Source: Deltaproteobacteria bacterium CSP1-8 (GTDB lineage: Bacteria > Desulfobacterota > Deferrimicrobia > Deferrimicrobiales > Deferrimicrobiaceae). Taken from it: DNA of 64,000 nt. Below, in pieces: positions 37,299 through 46,388 of the stretch; positions within the stretch are counted from its first letter, which is position 1, and the number at the start of each line of letters is the position of its first letter. Position numbers and translations under genes: made by a program. The DNA lies in assembly GCA_001443455.1 (NCBI GenBank), contig LDXO01000009.1:1-64000 (forward strand), read 5' to 3'. The notes below the pieces were generated by a model that saw nothing but the letters and a program-made list of their open reading frames with translations, was not told the DNA's origin and did no database searches.

Positions 37299-38345
37299 TT
37301 ACGCCCCCCTGTGGTCATCGATGAGCGGGAAGGTGTTTCCGTAGACGATCCGCCGCACCTGTTCGAGGAACGCGAGAGGGAACCCCAGGTCGATCCGGCT
37401 TGCTTCGTCCAGCCTCCGGAGATGATCCCCGGAAAGAGAGAACTCCAGGCACCCGAGGTTGTCCTTGAGCTGCGCGAGTTTCGTCGCGCCCAGAATCGGG
37501 ATGACCACGCCGCGCGGTTGCTGCCGGACCCAAGCGACGGCGACCTGCGACGCCGTTTTTCCGATTTCCTTGGCGACCCGCTCGATTTCTTCCGCGATGC
37601 GCAGGTTCCGTTCCGTGACGTAGATGTTCCCCCACTCCTCCTGGGATCCGTACCGGGCGTCTTTCGGGCGGGGCTTCCCGGTCTTGTACTTCCCGGTCAG
37701 CACCCCTCCCCCGAGGATCCCCCAGGGCGTGACCGCGATGTCCAACGCCTTCGCCATCGGGAGGAGCTCCCGCTCGGGCGTCCGTTCGATGAGGCTGTAG
37801 GGGATCTGCAGCCCCGCGAATGCGCTCCACCCCATAAGTCCCGCCAGAGTGTTGGCCCGGGAGACGACCCACGCGGGGGCGTCGGAGATCCCCACGTAGA
37901 GGATCTTTCCCGCCCGGACCATATCGTCGAGCGCCCGCATCGTCTCTTCCACGGGCGTCATGGAATCCCAGGCATGGACCCAGTACAGGTCGATGTAGTC
38001 CGTCCGGAGACGCTTGAGGCTCTCCTCCAACGAGTGCACCATGTTCTTCCGGTGGTTTCCGCCGGCGTTCGGGTCGTCGGGACGCATATTGAGGGTGTAT
38101 TTGGTAGCGACGACGAACCGGCGCCGCTCCGAGGCGATGAACTCGCCAACGAACCTCTCGCTCGTGCCGGCGGTATAGTAGTTGGCGCTGTCGATGAAGT
38201 TCCCGCCCGCCTCAGCAAAGGCCTCGAAGATCCTGCGACTTTCCTCCTTCGACGCCCCCCAGCCCCATTCCTCGCCGAAGGTCATGGCGCCGAGGCATAG
38301 CTCCGAAACCCGCAGCCCGGACCGACCCAGAAGCTTATAGCGCAT
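37299..38345 (-). CDS. aldo/keto reductase
   Basis: NAD(P)H-dependent carbonyl reductase with a TIM barrel, 348 residues. MRYKLLGRSGLRVSELCLGA opens the fold. The catalytic residues are visible as Asp and Tyr in FIDSANYYTAGTSE, Lys in VVATKYTLN and His in YWVHAWDSMTP. C-terminal GATKLAQLKDNLG binds the cofactor. The sequence is close to the aryl-alcohol dehydrogenase/Tas group. No metabolic context is evident. Confidence 0.88.
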   Translation of the reverse strand: MRYKLLGRSGLRVSELCLGAMTFGEEWGWGASKEESRRIFEAFAEAGGNFIDSANYYTAGTSERFVGEFIASERRRFVVATKYTLNMRPDDPNAGGNHRKNMVHSLEESLKRLRTDYIDLYWVHAWDSMTPVEETMRALDDMVRAGKILYVGISDAPAWVVSRANTLAGLMGWSAFAGLQIPYSLIERTPERELLPMAKALDIAVTPWGILGGGVLTGKYKTGKPRPKDARYGSQEEWGNIYVTERNLRIAEEIERVAKEIGKTASQVAVAWVRQQPRGVVIPILGATKLAQLKDNLGCLEFSLSGDHLRRLDEASRIDLGFPLAFLEQVRRIVYGNTFPLIDDHRGA

Positions 38346-38570
38346 CGTTTTCCTCCTTTCCCTGAGCGGCGACGCATTTTCGCTCTTTCGATTGACGGGG
38401 GAAAAGAAAGTTTCCCCCGGCTCCCATCGCGCGGAAGAAATTTCCCTCCCGGAAGAAAATCCGGTCTGCCTGCAATCACGTTTTCCCGGCGGGAAGTCGC
38501 GGAGGCGGCTGGTATCGCCCGGGGCGGGATCCGGAAAGAAGGACCCGGATGCGGAACGGGAAATCGACCG

Positions 38571-39614
38571 TTATCCCGGCAATTCCATGCCCGTCATCAA
38601 ATGATCTTCCATGAATTTGATCTCCTCGATGCCCGACACCACGACCTCGGGGTCGATCACGAGTTCTTTCTGCGGGATCTTGTTGTCATACTCGACTTTG
38701 GAAAGGATGTATTTGATGCAGTTGAGCCTTGCCTTCTTCTTGTTGTCGGAACGGATGATGGCCCAGGGAGAAATGGTCCGGTTGGTTTCATTGAGCATCT
38801 GGAATTTTCTTACGGTGTAATCATCCCACTTTTCCTGGGCTTCGATATCCACAGGGGAAATTTTGTATTGTTTCAAAGGATCCTTGATCCTCGATTGGAA
38901 TCGGCGCATCTGTTCCTCCTTGGAAACGGAGAAAAAGAACTTGAACATGCTGATTCCATTCTTGACCAATATTTCCTCAATCAAAGGCACGTCTTTCAAA
39001 AAGCGTTTATGCTCCTCGTCGGTGCAGAACCCCATGGTCGGCTCGACCATGGCGCGGTTGTACCAGCTCCGGTCGAACAGGACGATCTCCCCGCCGGACG
39101 GCAGGTGTTGAAAATATCGCTGAAAATACCATTGTGTTCTTTCCCTGTCGCTGGGCTTGGGAAGCGCGACAACCCGGGCGCCCCGTGGATTCAAATGCTC
39201 CACGATCCTTTTGATCGTCCCTCCCTTTCCGGCGGCATCGCGCCCTTCAAAGATCAACAGGACCTTCTGTTCTTTGGCGATGACATGTTTTTGCCATTTC
39301 AATAGTTCGATTTGCATCTTTTGCAGTTCTTCTTCGTACTTGAGGGTAAATTTGCTCACCCAGATGGCCTGGCGGTTCTTCCCCTTTTTCTTGTCGATAA
39401 AACTGATGGCGGTGTGTTCTTTCAGCGCTTTCTCTGTTTTTTTGCCTTTTTTCTTTTTCTTCTTTTTTCCCTTTTTTCCCGATTTCGCTCCCTTTTCGGC
39501 TTCCTTCCCCTCTCCCTTCGCGTTTTCCCCGGGAGGGCTCGCTTCCGGTTCCTTGGATATCTTTCCTTCCTTTTTCTCCTCTTTTGCCACCGCCCCTCCT
39601 CTGTCCTTCTCCAA
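38571..39614 (-). CDS. polyphosphate kinase 2 with Lys-rich N-terminal tail
   Basis: PPK2 transfers phosphate between polyphosphate and nucleotides. The 347-residue product has Walker A GRDAAGKGGTIKRIVEHLNP, the FDRSWYNRAMVEP lid motif and IRSDNKKKARLN, all PPK2 hallmarks. Before this core come about 75 residues very rich in Lys, Glu and Gly, including a run of seven lysines; this tail is not part of the usual enzyme. Polyphosphate is known to bind such Lys-rich tracts. It is the last gene of the polyphosphate cluster, 28 bases after the sister kinase. Confidence 0.9.
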   Translation of the reverse strand: MEKDRGGAVAKEEKKEGKISKEPEASPPGENAKGEGKEAEKGAKSGKKGKKKKKKKGKKTEKALKEHTAISFIDKKKGKNRQAIWVSKFTLKYEEELQKMQIELLKWQKHVIAKEQKVLLIFEGRDAAGKGGTIKRIVEHLNPRGARVVALPKPSDRERTQWYFQRYFQHLPSGGEIVLFDRSWYNRAMVEPTMGFCTDEEHKRFLKDVPLIEEILVKNGISMFKFFFSVSKEEQMRRFQSRIKDPLKQYKISPVDIEAQEKWDDYTVRKFQMLNETNRTISPWAIIRSDNKKKARLNCIKYILSKVEYDNKIPQKELVIDPEVVVSGIEEIKFMEDHLMTGMELPG

Positions 39615-39642
39615 GGGATTTCCTTTCCGATATTGCGAAAAA

Positions 39643-40590
39643 TCACACCAGGGATCTGCCGTATTTCTTTCGCTGCTTCTTCATCATCTGCAATTCCTTG
39701 TCCCCCGGGATCACGATCGCCGGATCCAGGGTGAAATCGAGTTCACGGCTCCTGCCTTTGTAGGGCACCGAATTGAGAATCAACTTCATCGTTTCCCGCC
39801 GGGCGAGATGCTTGTTGTCCGATCGGATCACCCACCAGGGGGAATATTCCGTATGGGTCTTTTTCAGCAACATGTATTTCTTCTCCGTGAACTCATCCCA
39901 CAATTCCTGGGCCTGCAGGTCGACCTCGGAAAGCTTCCACTGCCGGAGCGGATCATTCTTCCTTCTTTCGAACCGCTTCTTCTGCTCCTCCTTGGTCACC
40001 GAAAAATAGAGTTTCAGCAATATGGTCTTGCCGGCATCCTCGAGGAAATTCTGCTCATACGTGACGACCTTCTTCAGGAATCGCCGGTATTGGTCCTCGG
40101 TGCAAAATCCCATCACCGGCTCCACCAGTGCCCGGTTGTACCAGCTCCTGTCGAACAGAACGATCTCTCCCGCACGGGGGAAATGCTCGATATACCGCTT
40201 GATATGGAGTTCCGTTTTCTGGTCCTCGGTCGGTTTCCCCAGCGCGACCACGCGGGATCTCTTCTCGTTCATGTACCGGGTAATCCGGCGGATCGTTCCG
40301 CCTTTTCCGGATGCGTCGCGGCCGTCAAAAAGGACGACCATTTTTTTCCCGGATTTCTCCAGGTGGCGCTGCATCTTGATCAGTTCCGCCTGGTAAGGTT
40401 TCAATTCCTCCGCTTCATGATGAAACTTCAATGCCTCCCTGACGATCTCCTCCTTGTCTTTCTTTCCGAGATGGTCCTGGATCTTTTGAATCGTTTTTCC
40501 CGGATCGGCGGATCGGTTTTTCGGTTCCACTTTCCTCACCACCTCCCGGATCTGCGCCGTCGAGCCATCCATTCCCTTTGTGATCTTCAT
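39643..40590 (-). CDS. polyphosphate kinase 2
   Basis: Second PPK2 of 315 residues, with Walker A GRDASGKGGTIRRITRYMN, FDRSWYNRALVEPVMGF and IRSDNKHLARRETM. It has only a short helical N-terminus, unlike its neighbour. The two copies are similar but clearly diverged, so they may differ in nucleotide preference (NDP or NMP); sequence reading alone cannot say. It lies 17 bases after the metallophosphoesterase. Confidence 0.92.
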   Translation of the reverse strand: MKITKGMDGSTAQIREVVRKVEPKNRSADPGKTIQKIQDHLGKKDKEEIVREALKFHHEAEELKPYQAELIKMQRHLEKSGKKMVVLFDGRDASGKGGTIRRITRYMNEKRSRVVALGKPTEDQKTELHIKRYIEHFPRAGEIVLFDRSWYNRALVEPVMGFCTEDQYRRFLKKVVTYEQNFLEDAGKTILLKLYFSVTKEEQKKRFERRKNDPLRQWKLSEVDLQAQELWDEFTEKKYMLLKKTHTEYSPWWVIRSDNKHLARRETMKLILNSVPYKGRSRELDFTLDPAIVIPGDKELQMMKKQRKKYGRSLV

Positions 40591-40607
40591 GACCGTTTCC
40601 GCTCCGC

Positions 40608-41330
40608 CTAGTTCAGCTTTGTCCCCGTTTCATACATTTTCCGATAGATGTCGGGGAGACGATTCCTTTTCATACTCTCGGTCACCTGTTCGACAGGATA
40701 CGGTATGCGGAAATGTTCCACGGAGATCTTCCCCGAATGGATCGAAAGAATGGCAAACGATGCTCGCGGATCACCGTCGAACATGCGCCCCGCGCTGCCC
40801 GGGTTGAGGAAGTGAACCTCGTCGACAATTTTATGAAAGGGAGCGTGCGAATGGCCCATGATCTGGACCTGGCAGAGGGAGTTCCTTGCCAGTTCCCGAA
40901 AACGGCTCTTCGGAACATCGGGGGACAAGGTTTCCTCCTCGTCATCGGAGGTTCCGTGGGATACGCCGATGCGAATCCCGTCGATCGTGAAATCCCGTTG
41001 CCCCGGCAGGGATTGCAAATACCGTGCATTCCCGGGAAGGAGGGTTTCGCATGTCCAGTAATACATCACCCGTTTTTCTTCCCTGCGCGGTCTATCCAAT
41101 GGTCTCCCCGCCAGGATTCGCAGAACCCGGTTGTCCGTATTCCCCACGATGCATAGGGTATTTCTCTTCTTCCGGAACCATTCGATCGTCTCGTTGGGAA
41201 AGGTACAATAAACAACCAGGTCTCCGGCGTTGATGACCCAATGGAACCGGTCCCGCTGGACAAAGGTTTCGATTGCTTGCAGCGCCGGGTAATTGGCATG
41301 GACATCACTCAAGACAAGAAATTTCTTCAT
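40608..41330 (-). CDS. calcineurin-like metallophosphoesterase (YfcE/MJ0936 type)
   Basis: Di-metal phosphodiesterase/phosphatase of 240 residues. Metal ligands are visible in LSDVHANYPALQ, INAGDLVVYC, IVGNTDNR and VQIMGHSHAPF, the full order for the family. The substrate is unknown; its place between a CHAD protein and two PPK2 kinases suggests a phosphate-polymer or nucleotide role. It is preceded by a near-ideal promoter at 41369-41397, and its own ribosome site is weak. Confidence 0.85.
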   Translation of the reverse strand: MKKFLVLSDVHANYPALQAIETFVQRDRFHWVINAGDLVVYCTFPNETIEWFRKKRNTLCIVGNTDNRVLRILAGRPLDRPRREEKRVMYYWTCETLLPGNARYLQSLPGQRDFTIDGIRIGVSHGTSDDEEETLSPDVPKSRFRELARNSLCQVQIMGHSHAPFHKIVDEVHFLNPGSAGRMFDGDPRASFAILSIHSGKISVEHFRIPYPVEQVTESMKRNRLPDIYRKMYETGTKLN

Positions 41331-41368
41331 GCAATGAAGTGCTGGCGATCCAGGGATTTTAAAACATA

Positions 41369-41397
41369 ATTATAATTCGGCATGCCGATTTTGTCAA
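41369..41397 (-). promoter_or_regulatory. consensus sigma-70 promoter with palindromic operator
   Basis: On the minus strand TTGACA (41392-41397), a 17-base spacer and TATAAT (41369-41374) match the consensus exactly. The spacer holds the perfect 12-bp palindrome TCGGCATGCCGA (41377-41388). The -35 overlaps the CHAD stop codon. Start of transcription would be near 41362, about 32 bases before the metallophosphoesterase ATG. Confidence 0.8.
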
Positions 41398-42935
41398 ACA
41401 GAAGACGATCCGGCACCGAAAAGTTCCCGATAAACCTTCTGTTTGTGGATCGATGCATAGTCCGAAAACGTTTTCGCAAGGGCTTTTTTCGCTTTTCGCT
41501 TTTCCCTCTCCATCGTTTTGACCAGGGTGCCGATTGCCGCCACGGTTTTTTTCGACCGGGAATCGTTCCAGGGCAGCTCCCCGGCAAGGTCCTGAAGACG
41601 TTGTTGCTGTACACGGAAGTCATTGTACTCCCCGAGAAAGTCCTGCAGCTTCTTCAATTGCCCGATCAGATCGTGGATTTTCTCGCGAGGAAACAGAGAG
41701 GAGAAAAACTCCAGAAGGTATCGCAGCTCCTTGCATTCAATTCGTAAAAGATGCAGCATATCGTCTGCCATGTTTTCAAGCATTACATTACTTATTTTCA
41801 AAATACGTCTGTATTTTTTATAGATTCTTTTTTGTGCCAGCTCTCGTACGGGGAGTTCCGCATTCGGCGAGTCCGGAAAATCGTTTCCCGGACCATTCAA
41901 GAACAGATCCCAATCCTGAATGATTTTCCGATATCTCCTCGTCTCCAAATGAGGAAGGAATTCCCAGAAAACCTGTGTCCGTTTTTCCCGCAAGTAGTCA
42001 AACAACGGACCGATATCGTCACGCTGCGCGGGGGGGAGCATCGCTTTGTAGATCCCCTCGTTCTGGAGATGGACATCCAGATCCCGCAAATCGTTGGAAA
42101 GCTTCCCCATAAAAGCAAAATCCTTTTTGAACCGTCTGGTGACATCGGCAGGGAATACCTGTTTCATCTGGCGCAACGCGGAGCGGGTGCGGCGGATGGC
42201 GACCCGGTAATCGTGGAGAAATTCCGTATCCCGGTCCTCCGCAAGGTGGGCTTCGTTGATCCGGATCACCTGCAGCAGGAAGCGCAGAATGATTTTGACT
42301 GCTTCTTCCGAACGCATGCGGGGGGCGGACGGGATCGTTACCTTGGTGGAATAATCGCCCGGAGTCCTGCCGGCGGCTTTCATCGCTTCCCAATAGATAT
42401 TCCCGTTATCACCCGCCGGCGGGCCGTCCTTCTCCCATCGTTTCCTCACGGTCTGAAAAGATCCTGGCGCTCCTCTCACCGGCCTCAACCGGAAAGAAGT
42501 CCAAAAGGCGGGCCTCTCGTTGTCATCGGCCAGTCGACCTTCCTCGCAAACCAGTCGGGCCACGATGTTCCCGTCCCGGCTCAGGAGGCGATACGTCGTT
42601 GATCGCGTATCCACCTCCGCGAGTTTCTCCAGGGCCCGCACGGTAACGATCGGCGCCAGTTTCTCCTTCAAGTCGCCGTCCGGGAGATCCGACGAAAACA
42701 CCGGGGGAGAGGAAACTTCGACGCTGTGCAGGATCGCTCTTCCATGCAGTTTGCGTAAAACCATCTTGTTGCCGGATGCAACCAGGACGAGCGATCTCCG
42801 GAACAGGCGCCAGTCAAACGTGTCGAATAGGGAAAAACGACGGGACGTGGTTCGTTCTTTCCGGATCGAATACCGCCCGGCCAATTCGCGGATCAACGGC
42901 TGTTCATCGAACCCTTCTGGGAAAGGGGATTTCAA
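41394..42935 (-). CDS. CHAD-domain polyphosphate-binding protein
   Basis: CHAD domains are histidine-rich helical bundles that bind inorganic polyphosphate. In this 513-residue protein the CHAD part is about 215-505, with FLHDYRVAIRRTRSALRQ, LSNDLRDLDVHLQ and LLRIECKELRYLLEFFSS, rich in conserved Arg, Lys and His. The first 200 residues look like a degenerate CYTH-type barrel, lacking a clear ExExK motif. Its start overlaps the SixA stop by 4 bases, so the two are translationally coupled. Confidence 0.88.
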   Translation of the reverse strand: MKSPFPEGFDEQPLIRELAGRYSIRKERTTSRRFSLFDTFDWRLFRRSLVLVASGNKMVLRKLHGRAILHSVEVSSPPVFSSDLPDGDLKEKLAPIVTVRALEKLAEVDTRSTTYRLLSRDGNIVARLVCEEGRLADDNERPAFWTSFRLRPVRGAPGSFQTVRKRWEKDGPPAGDNGNIYWEAMKAAGRTPGDYSTKVTIPSAPRMRSEEAVKIILRFLLQVIRINEAHLAEDRDTEFLHDYRVAIRRTRSALRQMKQVFPADVTRRFKKDFAFMGKLSNDLRDLDVHLQNEGIYKAMLPPAQRDDIGPLFDYLREKRTQVFWEFLPHLETRRYRKIIQDWDLFLNGPGNDFPDSPNAELPVRELAQKRIYKKYRRILKISNVMLENMADDMLHLLRIECKELRYLLEFFSSLFPREKIHDLIGQLKKLQDFLGEYNDFRVQQQRLQDLAGELPWNDSRSKKTVAAIGTLVKTMEREKRKAKKALAKTFSDYASIHKQKVYRELFGAGSSSV

Positions 42936-43444
42936 CGTGCGGACTCATCCTGGTACCGTTTCGGATAGTCAAAAAATACCGATTCGCCTTTTCCTTTCTG
43001 CACCTTCTTCCAGTTGCTCACAGGGAAACGGATGCAGTAAACCCCGGTGGTCGGGATGTTTTGGACGGGACCCGGCTTGAGCAGCATTCCCGCGAAATCC
43101 ATGAAATCCGGATTGTGTCCGAAAAGCATGACGGAGGTATTCTTGTCATCCAGTTTTTTCACCAGATCGAGCAGAACCGATGCGCCGCAATGGTACATCT
43201 TGTCGACAAACTGGATGTTCTTCCTGGGATAGCCGATCGCCTTGGCAATCAAATCGGCGGTCTTCCTGGCTCGTTTCGCGGGGCTGGACAGGATCAGGTC
43301 GGGCAGGATCTGTCGTTCCTTCAGTTTTTCCCCCATCAGGGGCGCATCCCGTCTCCCTCGTTTGTTCAAAGGTCGTTCGAAATCATCCAGGCGGGGGTTT
43401 TTCCAGCTCGATTTGGCGTGTCTGACGAGAATGATGGTCTTCAT
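42932..43444 (-). CDS. sixA: SixA-type histidine phosphatase
   Basis: Phosphohistidine phosphatase of 170 residues. The catalytic RHAKSSW at the N-terminus, ILSSPAKRARKTADLI and the second histidine in MLFGHNPDFMDFAG are intact. SixA removes phosphate from histidine phosphotransfer proteins in E. coli. Here it is tied to CHAD and PPK2 genes, so a role in polyphosphate or phosphotransfer control is an inference from context. Its start overlaps a possible small upstream gene. Confidence 0.88.
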   Translation of the reverse strand: MKTIILVRHAKSSWKNPRLDDFERPLNKRGRRDAPLMGEKLKERQILPDLILSSPAKRARKTADLIAKAIGYPRKNIQFVDKMYHCGASVLLDLVKKLDDKNTSVMLFGHNPDFMDFAGMLLKPGPVQNIPTTGVYCIRFPVSNWKKVQKGKGESVFFDYPKRYQDESAR

Positions 43445-43596
43445 CTCCCGGACAGTCTCCTTCCTGCCGTGGGGTCAGTGTAAATTCCTCCCGGGTGCCT
43501 GTCGAACCGGCCGGCCTCCCCGGTAACCGGCTTCCCGCGCGGATCGGCGCATGGACCCCCCCCACGGTACCTTTCCACGATCTCCTCAACGTGCAT
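43441..43596 (-). CDS. possible 51-residue small protein at head of polyphosphate cluster
   Basis: A frame starting at the ATG 43596, with AAAGGA 9 bases upstream, encodes 51 residues beginning MHVEEIVERYRGGG and rich in Gly, Arg and Pro. Its TGA overlaps the SixA ATG (ATGA), the same coupling seen between sixA and the CHAD gene. Third codon positions are GC-rich like the neighbours. It has no recognisable family and could be chance. Confidence 0.35.
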   Translation of the reverse strand: MHVEEIVERYRGGGPCADPRGKPVTGEAGRFDRHPGGIYTDPTAGRRLSGR

Positions 43597-43694
43597 GGAG
43601 GAAATTCCTTTGCCGTGGAACGCGCGGGGCAGGAATATCCGGGCTTTCGGATCGACCCGGCCGGAAACGGGGCGGAATACGCGATTCCCGATCC

Positions 43695-44216
43695 TTACTG
43701 CTCCATCGTGAATTCCTGCATGTCGAACCAGAAACCGCTCTGGCCGATGGAGTCGATCTCCGCTTGCAGGATCTTCATATGGAGTTCTTCCTCCTTCGCC
43801 AGGGAGAGGAACATCTCCTTCGCCTCGGTGGACTTTTCCTTGGCGGCCAGGTCGAGGTAGAACTTGTTCGCGACGATCTCGCGCTGGACGGCGATCTTGA
43901 GGATTTTCACCTCGTCGAATTTCGCGATGTCCTCCGGACGGAGATCCAGGTCCGCGTAAGCGCTCGAGTGGAACACGGCGGCCACCGCTTCGATCTCCTC
44001 CGCCTTGGGGAGCACCCAGGGCTTCCCCTTGAGGAGGCTCATGAGGTGCTTCTCGAGCTTGTTCAGGTGCCCCACCTCGTCGTCGGCCAGGTTGATCAGC
44101 ACGTTCTTGGCCTTGGGGTCCTTGACAGCTTTGGCGAACTTGATGTACGCGCTGATGGCATCCTTCTCGCGGTAGATGCCCCGGTGGATGATGGCGACCG
44201 CCTCGGACGTTTTCAT
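43695..44216 (-). CDS. ferritin-like (rubrerythrin-type) di-iron protein
   Basis: A 173-residue four-helix protein. Metal-ligand-like patterns include YREKDAISAYIKFAK, LADDEVGHLNKLEKHL, VQREIVANKFYLDLA and LAKEEELHMKILQAE, i.e. repeated E..H and E-rich helices of the rubrerythrin/DUF-ferritin group. The rubredoxin domain of classical rubrerythrin is absent. Likely role is iron binding or peroxide defence in the cytoplasm. Ribosome site GGGAGGGGG precedes the ATG. Confidence 0.82.
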   Translation of the reverse strand: MKTSEAVAIIHRGIYREKDAISAYIKFAKAVKDPKAKNVLINLADDEVGHLNKLEKHLMSLLKGKPWVLPKAEEIEAVAAVFHSSAYADLDLRPEDIAKFDEVKILKIAVQREIVANKFYLDLAAKEKSTEAKEMFLSLAKEEELHMKILQAEIDSIGQSGFWFDMQEFTMEQ

Positions 44217-44363
44217 GCCCTACCCCCTCCCAATGGTTTCACCGGAATCGATCGGTGGAAGACAAACGTACGGGTATCTTACTCCGAGACCGGGGAGTTG
44301 ACCATACCATTCCTGGCATTCGGCGGCACTGCCCCCCCGGACGGCGGCAGGATTTTTCGCCTG

Positions 44364-44984
44364 TCAAATATCCAGGAAGAGCCAGGGACTCTTCCTCTTC
44401 CCTTCGCGCTCGTACTGGGCGATGTCCGGCTCGTGCTTGAGAGTGAGGGCGATCTCGTCCAGCCCCTCCAGCAGGCACTCCTTGGAAAACAACGCGATAT
44501 CGAACGGGCACACGGCTCCGTCCGGGCCGGTCACGGTCTGTGCGGGCAGGTCAACCGAAATCACGTCTCCCGGGGAATCCTCGATGCTGCCGATCAGGCC
44601 GCGAACCTCGCCTGCTGCGAGTCTTACCGGCAGGAGCCCGTTCTTGAGCCCGTTGTTGTAGAAAATATCCCCGAACGAGGGAGCGATTACGACGCGGATC
44701 CCGTAGTCCATCAGGGCCCAAACGGCGTGCTCCCGCGAGGAACCGCAACCAAAGTTCTCCCCCGTCACCAGGATCTTCCCGCCCCGGTACGGAGGCTTGT
44801 TGAGAGGGAAATCCGGCACTTCCCTGCCCCCCTCGTCATATCTCCAGGCGTGAAACAGGTTGTCGCCAAGCCCCGTGCGCTTGACGGTCTTGAGGAACCT
44901 GGCGGGAATGATGGCGTCGGTGTCCACGTTGCCCCGGTTCAGCGGGACCGCAATCGCGTTCAGGGAGACAAATTTCTCGATCAT
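44364..44984 (-). CDS. leuD: 3-isopropylmalate dehydratase small subunit
   Basis: Swivel-domain subunit of isopropylmalate isomerase in leucine synthesis. The 206 residues have GNVDTDAIIPARFLKT, LVTGENFGCGSSREHAVWAL and PSFGDIFYNNGLKNGLLPV, all typical. It follows leuC by 3 bases. Length is that of the bacterial LeuD rather than the short archaeal type. Confidence 0.95.
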   Translation of the reverse strand: MIEKFVSLNAIAVPLNRGNVDTDAIIPARFLKTVKRTGLGDNLFHAWRYDEGGREVPDFPLNKPPYRGGKILVTGENFGCGSSREHAVWALMDYGIRVVIAPSFGDIFYNNGLKNGLLPVRLAAGEVRGLIGSIEDSPGDVISVDLPAQTVTGPDGAVCPFDIALFSKECLLEGLDEIALTLKHEPDIAQYEREGKRKSPWLFLDI

Positions 44985-44987
44985 CCC

Positions 44988-46388
44988 CTAGAGCACCTCC
45001 CGCACGTCGCTGATCTTCCCGGCGACCGCCGCCGCGACTGCCATCATCGGGCTCATGAGGTGGGTCCGGCCCCCCGGACCCTGCCGGCCCTCGTAGTTCC
45101 TGTTCGAGGTGGAAGCACACCGCTCGCCGGGCTTCAGGCGGTCCGGGTTCATCCCGAGGCACATGGAGCAACCGGGGAGCCTCCACTGGAACCCCGCCTC
45201 GAGAAAGATCCGGTCGAGCCCCTCCGCTTCCGCCTGCTGTTTGACCAGCCCGGAACCCGGCACGACCATCGCCGTCACACCGTCCGCCACTTTCCGGCCG
45301 GCCGCCACCTTCGCAGCGAGCCGCAGGTCTTCGATCCGGGCGTTCGTGCAGGACCCGATGAACACCTTGTCGACCGGGATGTCGGTTAACCGCATCCCCG
45401 GTCGAAGATCCATGTACCGCATCGCCCGCTCCATCCTCTCCCGGACCCGGGGATCCGGCTGTTCGGCCGGGTCGGGAACGACGCCGGTCACGGGAAGAGC
45501 GTCCTCCGGGCTCGTTCCCCAGGTTACTTGAGGAACGATCCGGGAGGCGTCGATCGACACTTCCCGGTCGTAGGAGGTCCCGGGGTCGGAGACCAGCGTT
45601 TTCCAGTCCGCGACCGCAGACTCCCATTGGGACGCCCCCGGTGCCGCGGGCCGCCCCGAAAGATACGAGAAGGTCGTTTCGTCGGGCGCCACCATCCCGA
45701 ACCGCCCCCCCCCCTCGATGGTCATGTTGCAGACCGTCAACCTCTCTTCCATCGACATTCGACGGATCGCCTCCCCCGTGTACTCGATCGCGTACCCCGA
45801 GCCCCCCCCGGACCCGATCTTCGCGATGATCGCCAGGATCACGTCCTTCGCGGAGACGCCTGCCCCGAGCATCCCCGTGACGTTGATCCGCATCTCCCTG
45901 GGCCTTGTCTGCCAAAGCGTCTGGGTGGCAAGGGCGTGCTCCACCTCCGAGGTCCCGATCCCGAAGGCGACCGCCCCGAAGGCCCCCAGGGTGGAGGTGT
46001 GGGAATCGCCGCAAACGGCCGTGACGCCGGGCAGGATCAGGCCGTTTTCCGGGCCGGTGACGTGGACGATTCCCTGGCGGATATCGTCCATGTCGAACAG
46101 AGTGATGCCCGCGGCCAGGGCGTTTTCCCGCAGCGTCTCGATCTGGATCCGGCTGTCCGGATCCTCGATCCGCGTAAGGCGGTCCGCCGAGGTGGGCACG
46201 TTGTGGTCCGGTACCGCAAGCAGGGAAAAAGGCCGCCGCACCTTCCGGCCCGCCTGCCGCATCCCCTCGAAGGCCTGGGGGCTCGTTACCTCGTGCACCA
46301 GATGCCGGTCGATGTAGAGCAGGCACATCCCGTCGGGTCGTTCCGCCACAATGTGCCGGTCCCAGATTTTTCGAATGATCGTGGACAT
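44988..46388 (-). CDS. leuC: 3-isopropylmalate dehydratase large subunit
   Basis: Aconitase-family subunit with a 4Fe-4S cluster. The start at 46388 is set by AAAGGAG 4 bases upstream of the ATG. The 466 residues include [20 protein letters not shown], the cluster cysteines in [15 protein letters not shown] and [12 protein letters not shown], and [12 protein letters not shown]. It forms an operon with leuD and is divergent from ilvDBN. Confidence 0.95.
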   Translation of the reverse strand: MSTIIRKIWDRHIVAERPDGMCLLYIDRHLVHEVTSPQAFEGMRQAGRKVRRPFSLLAVPDHNVPTSADRLTRIEDPDSRIQIETLRENALAAGITLFDMDDIRQGIVHVTGPENGLILPGVTAVCGDSHTSTLGAFGAVAFGIGTSEVEHALATQTLWQTRPREMRINVTGMLGAGVSAKDVILAIIAKIGSGGGSGYAIEYTGEAIRRMSMEERLTVCNMTIEGGGRFGMVAPDETTFSYLSGRPAAPGASQWESAVADWKTLVSDPGTSYDREVSIDASRIVPQVTWGTSPEDALPVTGVVPDPAEQPDPRVRERMERAMRYMDLRPGMRLTDIPVDKVFIGSCTNARIEDLRLAAKVAAGRKVADGVTAMVVPGSGLVKQQAEAEGLDRIFLEAGFQWRLPGCSMCLGMNPDRLKPGERCASTSNRNYEGRQGPGGRTHLMSPMMAVAAAVAGKISDVREVL

